From: Acidimicrobium sp.
Lineage (GTDB): Bacteria; Actinomycetota; Acidimicrobiia; Acidimicrobiales; Ilumatobacteraceae
Reading direction: 5' to 3'
Assembly (NCBI GenBank): GCA_003535455.1
Contig: DOHD01000096.1
Span: 2,583 to 8,221 of the forward strand
DNA length: 5,639 bases
Shown here: piece by piece, positions 1-5,639 of the stretch
Position numbering within the stretch: the first letter of the stretch is position 1
Layout of the letters: each line of letters begins with the position of its first letter
Made by a program: the position numbers and the translations under genes
The notes under the pieces: generated by a model
Databases searched by the model: none
What the model was told of the DNA's origin: nothing
Seen by the model: the letters and a program-made list of their open reading frames with translations, nothing else

Positions 1-524
1 CCTGCGCACCACATCACGATCGCATCGTCACGATTTTCATAATATTTTTTGCGAACGCCTGCCGGCACAAAACCAAAACGGCGATACAACTGCTGCGCCG
101 CAACATTGGTGTGTCGCACCTCAAGCGTCATCGCCTCACAACCGCGACGGTTCGCCTCCCACGCCAAGTCGAGCAACAACTCGGTCGCGATTCCACGACT
201 ACGCCACATCGGGTGCACAGCAACGTTCGTCACATGCGCATCATTTTCGACGTACAGCAGCCCGCCATAACCCACCAACTCGTCGCCGATAGTGCCGACC
301 AAATAATGACGCTTGCCGACTCTGGCTTGTTCGAGTTCTTCGACAAAAACTTGCGCCGTCCATGGTCGTGGATAAACCTGCTGTTCGATCGGCATAATTT
401 TGCGAATATGCGCCCGTCGCATCGGCATGATCACCAGGTCTTGTGACTGCTCACCTTCGAGATCAACCAACGAGTCGTCGCGGTCGCCTGTTTTGGGTCG
501 AATGAAGCGATCCAAAATACTCAT
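1..524 (-). CDS. rimI: RimI-type GNAT N-alpha-acetyltransferase, 3' end cut by window edge
   Basis: Translating 524 downwards gives 174 residues without a stop, running off the left edge. The GNAT fold is clear. It has an actinobacterial RimI-like entry (EQQVYPRPW, residues 47-55), a beta-4 strand leading into the acetyl-CoA loop RSRGIA (108-113), then LEVRHTN (134-140) and LYRRFGF (146-152). E135 and Y147 align with the catalytic Glu103 and Tyr115 described for Salmonella RimI. The block RKKYYENRDDAIVMW (158-172) is the usual RimI ending, so only a few residues or a short tail should be missing. The family acetylates protein N-termini, classically ribosomal protein S18. The ATG overlaps the tsaB stop as ATGA, with GGTGA four bases upstream, supporting this start and translational coupling. 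It leaves about 30 polar residues before the GNAT fold; M33 or M35 would give a more standard N-terminus. The position after tsaB is typical and predicts tsaD next. Confidence 0.93.
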   Translation of the reverse strand, partial: MSILDRFIRPKTGDRDDSLVDLEGEQSQDLVIMPMRRAHIRKIMPIEQQVYPRPWTAQVFVEELEQARVGKRHYLVGTIGDELVGYGGLLYVENDAHVTNVAVHPMWRSRGIATELLLDLAWEANRRGCEAMTLEVRHTNVAAQQLYRRFGFVPAGVRKKYYENRDDAIVMWCA

Positions 525-1234
525 GACTTCACCCGCTGTTCCCAATTTATTTCGGCATCGGGCGCCCGCAAATAGAGCGCCTGCAACTCGGTCGCAGTCT
601 GCCACTGTTCTTCCAAGGCCAACTCGGCGGCGATCAACGCCAATACCGACGCGCTCGGCTGAGCAAGTTGTTCGCTCGACCATTCGATCGACAAACCCGT
701 CGACTCGAGCATCTCACCCAACTGTTGGCGATAGCGCAACGCACCGTTGCCCACGATCAATGTTTCTTGACCACGATCAACAATGTCGACAACACAATCG
801 CCCAAGTTGCCGACACGTGGTGGTTTTACTTCGATGCTTGAGCCGATGTCGTTGCGATACATCGCCCAATAGAGTTCGCCCCGCCGTGCATTAATTGTCG
901 ACAACACGACTCGCTCGGTCGTCGTTACCGAACGCGCCAAAATATCCAAACTTGAAACGCCGACAATCGGCACATCTAGAACCTGGGCAATCGTCTTGGC
1001 CGATGCAATACCAACACGCATACCGGTAAACAAACCAGGGCCGATGTCTACGGCGACAACGTCAACTTCGCGCATCGAAATGTCGGCTTGCGCACACACG
1101 TTAGAAAGCATCGGTGCGAGCAATTCTGCATGGCGTCGATCACTTGTCACATGGGCGCTCGCCAACAACTGCTTTGAGTTGTTGACCGCCACGCTCACAG
1201 CATCGGTCGAAGTGTCGATCGCCAAAATAATCAT
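521..1234 (-). CDS. tsaB: TsaB, tRNA t6A37 threonylcarbamoyltransferase complex subunit
   Basis: TsaB is a catalytically inactive ASKHA-fold paralogue of TsaD. It dimerises with TsaD and, with TsaE, supports transfer of threonylcarbamoyl from TC-AMP to A37 of ANN-decoding tRNAs in the cytoplasm. The 237-residue protein has the phosphate-1-like start ILAIDTST (3-10), RRHAELLAP (33-41), the signature GPGLFTGMRVGIASAK (65-80), SLDILA (95-100), NARRGELYW (115-123) and the C-terminal YLRAPDAEINW (221-231). Length is normal for the family. The ATG at 1234 is chosen because the conserved start follows at once and GAGG lies nine bases upstream. An upstream in-frame ATG at 1309 would add 25 unconserved residues lying inside tsaE. 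The tsaE stop is five bases upstream and the rimI start overlaps the tsaB stop, so the three are probably translated from one message. Confidence 0.96.
   Translation of the reverse strand: MIILAIDTSTDAVSVAVNNSKQLLASAHVTSDRRHAELLAPMLSNVCAQADISMREVDVVAVDIGPGLFTGMRVGIASAKTIAQVLDVPIVGVSSLDILARSVTTTERVVLSTINARRGELYWAMYRNDIGSSIEVKPPRVGNLGDCVVDIVDRGQETLIVGNGALRYRQQLGEMLESTGLSIEWSSEQLAQPSASVLALIAAELALEEQWQTATELQALYLRAPDAEINWEQRVKS
529..533 (-). promoter_or_regulatory. Possible ribosome binding site of rimI
   Basis: GGTGA on the minus strand, four bases before the rimI ATG at 524 and inside the tsaB coding sequence. It matches the 3' part of a GGAGGTGA consensus and, with the ATGA stop/start overlap, supports the early rimI start. 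The spacing is short. Confidence 0.4.
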
Positions 1235-1239
1235 TGCTC

Positions 1240-1764
1240 TCAGCCTCGCGCCAAAACTTCGAAGATTGCCGATAATTCTTCGGTCAACTTGCGCAACCTG
1301 CTCTCCCATTGGGCGCCGCGAGCCGAAACCGAAACTCTACGCACCTCGGTTTGGGCTGTTTCACGAGTTGCGTCGGTTGCCGCATGATCGACATGCTCAA
1401 ATCGCAACACCAAAGCATCGCCCAACTCGTCGCCGACGATGTCGCCCCACTCAACTACGACGACCCCACCACTGTCTTGCAACTCGTCGAGCCCAAGGTC
1501 TTCAAGTTCTCCTGTTCGCTCAAGACGATAAAGGTCGGCGTGATGCAAAGACATTCTCCCCGTGCCGTAATTGTGCAGCAGATTAAATGTCGGCGAAGTA
1601 ATCAAATCTTTTACTCCGAGTGCACGCCCAAAACTCTGGGTAAATGTCGTCTTGCCCGTGCCCATCTCACCAGCCAATACGATCATGTCGCGCGGACGAA
1701 CATGAGTCGCGACAACTTCGGCGAATCGCGAAGTTTCAACCAAAGATCCGAGTAAAAACAACAT
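1240..1764 (-). CDS. tsaE: TsaE, tRNA t6A37 biosynthesis ATPase
   Basis: TsaE is the small P-loop ATPase that binds the TsaB-TsaD heterodimer and is needed for repeated cycles of t6A formation. The 174-residue product has a Walker A GEMGTGKTT (32-40), the switch-like SPTFNLLHNY (57-66), HHADLYRL (74-81) and a Walker-B-like strand VVVVEWGDIV (101-110) containing the EWG triad (105-107) typical of the family. After about residue 120 there is a basic, less conserved tail of roughly 50 residues. The start at 1764 is preferred: it lies five bases after the alr stop, has AAGG ten bases upstream, and gives the expected short N-terminus. The ATG at 1821 would add 19 arginine-rich residues that merely read alr codons in another frame. 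Next genes are tsaB and rimI, giving two of the t6A partners side by side; TsaC is not in the window. Confidence 0.95.
   Translation of the reverse strand: MLFLLGSLVETSRFAEVVATHVRPRDMIVLAGEMGTGKTTFTQSFGRALGVKDLITSPTFNLLHNYGTGRMSLHHADLYRLERTGELEDLGLDELQDSGGVVVVEWGDIVGDELGDALVLRFEHVDHAATDATRETAQTEVRRVSVSARGAQWESRLRKLTEELSAIFEVLARG
1244..1247 (-). promoter_or_regulatory. Ribosome binding site of tsaB
   Basis: GAGG on the minus strand, nine bases before the ATG at 1234 and inside the end of tsaE. Together with the conserved ILAIDTST start of the protein it decides against the longer start at 1309. Confidence 0.55.
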
Positions 1765-1769
1765 TCGGG

Positions 1770-2903
1770 CTAAGCCTTGTTTTCGACGTAAACGCGTGGC
1801 ACGCGCGCGCCGATGCCACAAACAATTTCGTATCCGATCGTCTCGAGTCGATTTGCAATCTCATTGGCCGAGATCGTCTCGTTGCCTTGGCTTCCGATCA
1901 ACACAGCATGATCACCGATTTTGATTTCGGCGTCACCGCAATCAACCATCAGCTGATCCATCGTCACGACACCAATAATCGGGCATCGCTTGCCACCAAT
2001 CAGAACTTCTCCGCCCACGCTCCACAATCGGCGTGGCACACCGTCGGCATAACCGAGCGGCAAAGTTGCGATGTTCGCTGACCTTTCAAGTTTTTTGCGC
2101 AAACCATATGAAACTCCTTCACCCGCAGCAAGGTGTTGCACATGACTAACTCGAGCTTGTAGCGACATCGCAGGCCGCAAACGACCGGCCACATCTTCGG
2201 TTTCGTTGCTCGGTGCGATTCCATAAATTGCGATTCCAACTCGCACGATGTCGGTTGTCGCGGTCAGGTTACGCAACAACGCCGCCGAATTCGAAGTGTG
2301 CACATGTTTAGGCCTCAACTTTTTGCGGTCCAACTCGGCAACTAGTTCGTCAAAGCGACGTTGCTGCATTGCCGTCGCGTCGTGGCTCGGCAGATCTGCG
2401 GTCGCAAAATGGGTGTAAATGCCGTCAAGTTGCAACGAATCAATCGCATTGATCTGCTCGACTCTCGCCATCGCGTCAGCTACTGGCACACCAACTCGAT
2501 GCATGCCGGTATCAACTTTTAGGTGCACCTTGCCAACAACACCAAGACGCTCGGCGACAGCCGAATATTTGTTTATAGTCGTCTCGTTATATAAGGTTGC
2601 AACAACTTCGTCGCGCAACATTTGTTCGAAGGCAATTTCGGGTTGCTCACTGACTATCAAAATCGGCGCCAAAATCTTTGCCTGTCGAAGTTGGTGCGCT
2701 TCATCGGCCAACGCCACGCACAAACCTCCAGCGCCCGCACTCAACGCTGCACGCGCGACTTCAACAGCGCCGTGGCCGTATCCATTGGCCTTGACCGTCG
2801 CCCAGATTTGAGCGCGGCCAGCCTTCTTTACGAGTACATCAACATTCGCTTTGATTGCCCCGAGATCGACTTCTGCCCATGCCCAACGATTGATCGAGTT
2901 CAT
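1770..2903 (-). CDS. alr: Alanine racemase (PLP-dependent)
   Basis: It interconverts L- and D-alanine, supplying D-Ala for peptidoglycan, in the cytoplasm. The 377-residue protein has normal family length and two domains. The N-terminal TIM-barrel part carries AEVDLGAIKAN (10-20), the PLP lysine K38 in TVKANGYGHG (36-45), DTGMHRVGV (131-139), GIYTHFATAD (161-170), the HTSNSA motif (202-207) and RVGIAIYG (221-228). The C-terminal beta domain has VSYGL (264-268), the second catalytic base Y285 in LGYADG (283-288), VTMDQLMVD (313-321) and the closing YEIVCGIGARVPRVY (358-372). All residues needed for the two-base mechanism are visible. The ATG at 2903 follows the acpS stop by 15 bases, with AAAAGAG seven bases upstream. 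In many actinobacteria nnrD lies between acpS and alr; here it does not. Confidence 0.97.
   Translation of the reverse strand: MNSINRWAWAEVDLGAIKANVDVLVKKAGRAQIWATVKANGYGHGAVEVARAALSAGAGGLCVALADEAHQLRQAKILAPILIVSEQPEIAFEQMLRDEVVATLYNETTINKYSAVAERLGVVGKVHLKVDTGMHRVGVPVADAMARVEQINAIDSLQLDGIYTHFATADLPSHDATAMQQRRFDELVAELDRKKLRPKHVHTSNSAALLRNLTATTDIVRVGIAIYGIAPSNETEDVAGRLRPAMSLQARVSHVQHLAAGEGVSYGLRKKLERSANIATLPLGYADGVPRRLWSVGGEVLIGGKRCPIIGVVTMDQLMVDCGDAEIKIGDHAVLIGSQGNETISANEIANRLETIGYEIVCGIGARVPRVYVENKA
1775..1778 (-). promoter_or_regulatory. Ribosome binding site of tsaE
   Basis: AAGG on the minus strand, ten bases before the ATG at 1764, inside the last codons of alr. It favours the 174-residue TsaE start over the upstream ATG at 1821. 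Confidence 0.5.
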
Positions 2904-2910
2904 CGACGAA

Positions 2911-2917
2911 CTCTTTT
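2911..2917 (-). promoter_or_regulatory. Ribosome binding site of alr
   Basis: AAAAGAG on the minus strand lies seven bases before the alr ATG and just after the acpS stop. It is a purine-rich Shine-Dalgarno-like site in the only spacer here long enough to hold one entirely. Confidence 0.5.
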
Positions 2918-2918
2918 C

Positions 2919-3284
2919 TCAGTTGCTCGCGACGACAGCCACAGCCGTGTCATCGGTGTGCGAAAGCGAGACGAGCCAACTCTTCACACCCTGGGCCCGT
3001 GCAAGTTCGAGTGCCCGACCCGTTACAAGCAATTGTGGCGCACCACTTTCAGATTTAGCGATCGAAACGTCGTGCAAATCGAACGCCCCGAGTCCAACCC
3101 CGAGTGCCTTCATCGTTGCCTCGCGCGCCGCGAAACGAACCGCCAAACTCGGTGCACTATCCGCACGACCTGCGAGCGATTCGAGTTCGGCCGAGGTGAA
3201 AACACGCTCGCGCAAATTTGGTGTGCGATCTAGTGCTTCACGAAATCGATGCACGTTGACCGCATCAATGCCCAGACCAATCAT
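2919..3284 (-). CDS. acpS: Holo-[acyl-carrier-protein] synthase (AcpS-type phosphopantetheinyl transferase)
   Basis: It transfers 4'-phosphopantetheine from CoA to the serine of apo-ACP, activating it for fatty acid synthesis. The 121 residues match the compact homotrimeric AcpS family in length. The start MIGLGIDAV carries the metal-binding D7. The second signature RFAAREATMKALG (50-62) supplies E55 and K59, and the C-terminal strand LVSLSHTDDTAVAVV (104-118) is the usual end of the fold. The ATG at 3284 lies eight bases after the glmS-like stop. The only ribosome-binding hint is a weak AAAG eleven bases upstream, inside the end of the preceding gene, so its translation may depend on readthrough of ribosomes from upstream. 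Coupling of acpS behind glmS is common in actinobacteria. Confidence 0.95.
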   Translation of the reverse strand: MIGLGIDAVNVHRFREALDRTPNLRERVFTSAELESLAGRADSAPSLAVRFAAREATMKALGVGLGAFDLHDVSIAKSESGAPQLLVTGRALELARAQGVKSWLVSLSHTDDTAVAVVASN

Positions 3285-3292
3285 CGCAGCTA

Positions 3293-4201
3293 TTACTTTG
3301 ATCGCCAGTGGTCGGCCATGTCGCTGATCGGCAAGATCAACAAGTCGGCAACAGCAACTTCAGCCAAGCGATCTTCTCTAAACGAACCTTCGGTTTCTGT
3401 CACCCAGTCAACAAGACGGTCATAACGTCGGTCATAGCCCTGCAACACGGCACGCATCGCAGTCGCAGGCAAACGATCGTGAAACATTACATGCAACAAG
3501 GTGATGCCGGTTGTCTGACCACCTTTTGTCTCCGGCACCATAATCACGGTGCGGCTATCACTGCGGCCGCGCGCAACGAGAACTTCTTGATCGCTCGCCA
3601 CGCGACGCTTCGTACCCACTAGTTGCGAGTTCCGATCGACACGTGAAGTCAGGTTCTTCGACATTCCCCCGCGATCGACGATGGCGATTGTCGCCGAACC
3701 TCCGGCAATATCGCCCTCGATTTGATACCGAGTGAAACCAGTAACGGCGCTCACCGCAGCGTCGAGATCGGCCACGATCTTCAGCACTCGATATGAAAGT
3801 CGCTCGCGAGCCACGCCTGCCTCAAGCAACGACTTGACCAATTTGCGATCGAACAAACCTTCGTCGCTACGCGAAATGCCGACAGTCACGGTTTTGGCTT
3901 GGTGCTTGATCGCATCGACGGGCCGCGTCAGTTCGTCGACACCGCGAGTCAGAGCGCTGGTCAAGTCGTCGAGCAACAACTCAGGTGACGCGATCTTGCC
4001 CGAACTACGTTGATATGCCTGCACAGGGTCGCTCGCAAGCGTGTCGCGCAACATCGTCACAATTCGCACCGCCGTGCTCGCTTCTAAATTGCCGTCGTAA
4101 TTTCCGGTCGCCAGCGCATCGGTAAACCGCGTCGCCGGTGCACCCAACTCGGCACGAATTTTCTCCAAAAGTTTGTTCGCATCGCCACCGCGCTCGACGG
4201 C
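3293..4201 (-). other. C-terminal extension of the GlmS-like protein, function unknown
   Basis: This is the coding segment for about visible residues 480-781, beyond the position where standard GlmS (about 610 residues) ends. No known domain could be named from sequence. The first half (about 485-620) is helix-rich by appearance. A more strand- and glycine-rich part follows, with GFTRYQIEGD (634-643), ATIAIVDRGG (649-658), RTVIMVPETKGGQTTGITLLH (partly, 696-716) and RLPATAMRAVLQGYDRRYDRL (partly, 723-743), ending in an acidic and hydrophobic tail. It keeps the same frame and a similar appearance to the rest of the gene, with no stop, so it looks like a true part of the protein rather than a separate gene or readthrough. 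Confidence 0.7.
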
Positions 4202-5639
4202 GTGCTCGACAACTTCGCGCGCTTCACGCAACGGCCGTGCAAGTGCATCGATCGATAATGCGGCCTCGTAGCCGAACAAATGCCCGACCATCACGCTCAA
4301 AATAAACGCCAGACGAGTTTCGACGCTCGGCACCAACAACACCGCGGCGGCGGCATCGAAGCGCGTCTGTCCTTCAGTGGCAACCACGATCGGCAAGGCC
4401 TTATGTGCGCGATAGATGGCGATCTCTTTGGCCACATCTGACGCGTTGCCCTCGAGCAAACCCGTCGCACAAACAAACACCAACGGCTCGCATGACAAGT
4501 CGATGTGCTTTTTGTCTTCAGTCGAGTCGCTCGAAATTGATTTATAACAAAGTTCAGACAATTTGATTCGCACTTCTTGCGCCGCGATCAAGTTCATGCC
4601 ATTGCCGACGACCGTCCAATAGCGCCGCGACGAGGCAAACTGCTTTGCTGCCGCAGATATCACCGGTCTCGTCGCCAAAACTTCAACGAGTGCATCGGGA
4701 ATTTTGCGCAATCCCATCAAAAGTTCGTGTCGCGCACGATCAGAAGATTGGTCGAGCGCTTTCGACAATGCACATGCATATAGTGCGCCCGCCGCAACTT
4801 GGGCATAAAACGCCTTGGTACTCGCCACGCTCATTTCGACATCACGACCGTCCGATGTATACATCACGCCATCGGCTTTTGCCGAAAGTTCACTGCCGCG
4901 ACGATTGACGATCGCCAAAACACTCGCACCTCGCGCGCGAGCCAGGTCGACTGTGCGATTCGTGTCGGTAGTTGTTCCACTTTGACTCACCGCAACAACA
5001 AGCGTGTCGCTCATGTCGAGTTGCAAGCCAAAGCCAGAAAGTTCACTCGCGAGCAACGCCTCGACGCTCAAACTGATGCCGACCAGTTCGTGCAGCAACT
5101 TGGCCAAGGCTTGTCCTGCAACCGCGGCGGTACCTTGGCCGATAACCCGAACTTTTTTAATTTCGCCCGACGCCAAACGATCACAGATCACTTTCGGCAA
5201 AACTTTTTCTCCCAATTCTGTGGTCAACATGCCGTCGTGATCGACGATTCGCCCACGAATCGTTTTTCTAAAACTCTCTGGTGCCTCGGCGATTTCTTTT
5301 GCCAAAAAATGTTTGTGTTCACCACGATTGATGTCACGCGTCGTGATTTCTGCGGTCAAAACATTGTCTTGGCTTAAACCAAGTACGCGTCCGTCATAAG
5401 AAATCAACTGCACGCCCGACAACTCGCCGGCGTTCGCCCCTGAAAGTGCGATTACTTGTCCGCGGCTCGAAGGGTTGTCGAGATCGGCAAGCGCTTCGCC
5501 GTCCATGCGCACGTAGTTGAGCGTCTCTTCGACCAATCCATATGGTTCGCTCGCGACAATAAATCGATCTTCGGCAAGACCAACGCACAAACCTTGGCCG
5601 CTGCCATGCAAAGCAAGCAACAATTTGTCCGGCTCCGTC
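3293..5639 (-). CDS. glmS: GlmS-like glutamine--fructose-6-phosphate aminotransferase with long C-terminal extension, 5' end missing
   Basis: The frame is open to the right edge; numbering here starts at the first complete codon (5636-5638), giving 781 visible residues. TTG at 5621 is an internal Leu, not the start: the residues before it continue the glutaminase domain. Residues 1-45 match the end of the class II glutaminase domain, so about 180 N-terminal residues, including Cys1, are outside. A linker follows with KHFLAKEIAEAPESFRKTIRGRI (partly 107-129), the GlmS hinge region. SIS1 (about 165-290) has GQGTA (167-171), SQSGTTTDT (218-226) and SVASTKAF (270-277). SIS2 (about 325-460) has GNGMN (345-349) and K359, E362 and H378, which align without gaps to E. 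coli K485, E488 and catalytic H504. The family makes glucosamine-6-phosphate from fructose-6-phosphate and glutamine for cell-wall precursors. Oddities: Ser303 becomes Ala, the terminal Lys603 motif is altered, and about 300 extra residues follow. A related SIS enzyme with a different substrate is possible. Confidence 0.85.
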   Translation of the reverse strand, partial: TEPDKLLLALHGSGQGLCVGLAEDRFIVASEPYGLVEETLNYVRMDGEALADLDNPSSRGQVIALSGANAGELSGVQLISYDGRVLGLSQDNVLTAEITTRDINRGEHKHFLAKEIAEAPESFRKTIRGRIVDHDGMLTTELGEKVLPKVICDRLASGEIKKVRVIGQGTAAVAGQALAKLLHELVGISLSVEALLASELSGFGLQLDMSDTLVVAVSQSGTTTDTNRTVDLARARGASVLAIVNRRGSELSAKADGVMYTSDGRDVEMSVASTKAFYAQVAAGALYACALSKALDQSSDRARHELLMGLRKIPDALVEVLATRPVISAAAKQFASSRRYWTVVGNGMNLIAAQEVRIKLSELCYKSISSDSTEDKKHIDLSCEPLVFVCATGLLEGNASDVAKEIAIYRAHKALPIVVATEGQTRFDAAAAVLLVPSVETRLAFILSVMVGHLFGYEAALSIDALARPLREAREVVEHAVERGGDANKLLEKIRAELGAPATRFTDALATGNYDGNLEASTAVRIVTMLRDTLASDPVQAYQRSSGKIASPELLLDDLTSALTRGVDELTRPVDAIKHQAKTVTVGISRSDEGLFDRKLVKSLLEAGVARERLSYRVLKIVADLDAAVSAVTGFTRYQIEGDIAGGSATIAIVDRGGMSKNLTSRVDRNSQLVGTKRRVASDQEVLVARGRSDSRTVIMVPETKGGQTTGITLLHVMFHDRLPATAMRAVLQGYDRRYDRLVDWVTETEGSFREDRLAEVAVADLLILPISDMADHWRSK

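Noticed and set aside
996..1586. Plus-strand open frame of about 196 codons opposite tsaB and tsaE
   Set aside because: Low-complexity, Arg/Thr-rich translation with no motif, lying fully antisense to tsaB and tsaE, both of which have complete family signatures.
2000..2239. Minus-strand frame of 79 codons inside alr
   Set aside because: It lies in another frame within the conserved C-terminal half of alanine racemase and has no motif of its own.
2622..3233. Plus-strand open frame of about 200 codons across the alr/acpS junction
   Set aside because: It is antisense to two well-supported genes, crosses their boundary, and its Arg/Cys-rich translation resembles no family. It is a shadow of the biased codon use on the other strand.
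3285..3295. Possible terminator after the glmS-like gene
   Set aside because: Only eight bases separate it from acpS, and no hairpin or T-run is visible.
4799..5377. Plus-strand open frame of about 192 codons opposite the glmS-like gene
   Set aside because: No recognisable domain; it is antisense to the SIS1 and linker coding region, whose motifs are unambiguous.
5621..5623. TTG as a start codon for the GlmS-like protein
   Set aside because: The frame continues upstream to the window edge, and the residues on both sides continue the end of the glutaminase domain, so this is an internal leucine codon.

Overview
The window is a single tightly packed minus-strand gene run with no gap longer than 15 bases between genes. 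In transcription order (right to left) it reads: a glmS-like gene (5' end cut off at the right edge), acpS, alr, tsaE, tsaB and rimI (3' end cut off at the left edge). The order glmS-acpS-(nnrD)-alr-tsaE-tsaB-rimI-tsaD is the familiar arrangement of Actinomycetota. Here nnrD is missing, since acpS and alr are only 15 bases apart. The moderate rather than high GC (judged by eye) and the long, divergent GlmS-like protein point towards an Acidimicrobiia-type lineage, possibly an uncultivated aquatic one. That placement is inference from gene order and protein style, not from a phylogenetic marker.

Right part (3293-5639): a GlmS-like protein of at least 781 residues. It shows the tail of an N-terminal glutaminase domain, two SIS (sugar isomerase) domains, and then about 300 residues beyond the point where ordinary GlmS stops. 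Key isomerase residues of the second SIS domain are kept, but the surrounding sequence and the C-terminal tail motif are strongly altered. Middle (1770-3284): holo-ACP synthase and alanine racemase, both with intact active-site motifs. Left part (1-1764): TsaE, TsaB and RimI. The first two belong to the tRNA t6A37 modification machinery, and the third is a ribosomal/protein N-terminal acetyltransferase that commonly sits between tsaB and tsaD. tsaD would be expected just beyond the left edge.

The genes combine cell-wall precursor supply (glucosamine-6-phosphate, D-alanine), activation of acyl carrier protein, and translation fidelity or protein modification. Short spacers and an ATGA overlap suggest co-transcription and translational coupling. 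I saw no RNA gene, CRISPR array, mobile element, long repeat, internal promoter or terminator. This is mostly an ordinary housekeeping region. The part least explained by standard families is the 300-residue C-terminal extension of the GlmS-like protein.
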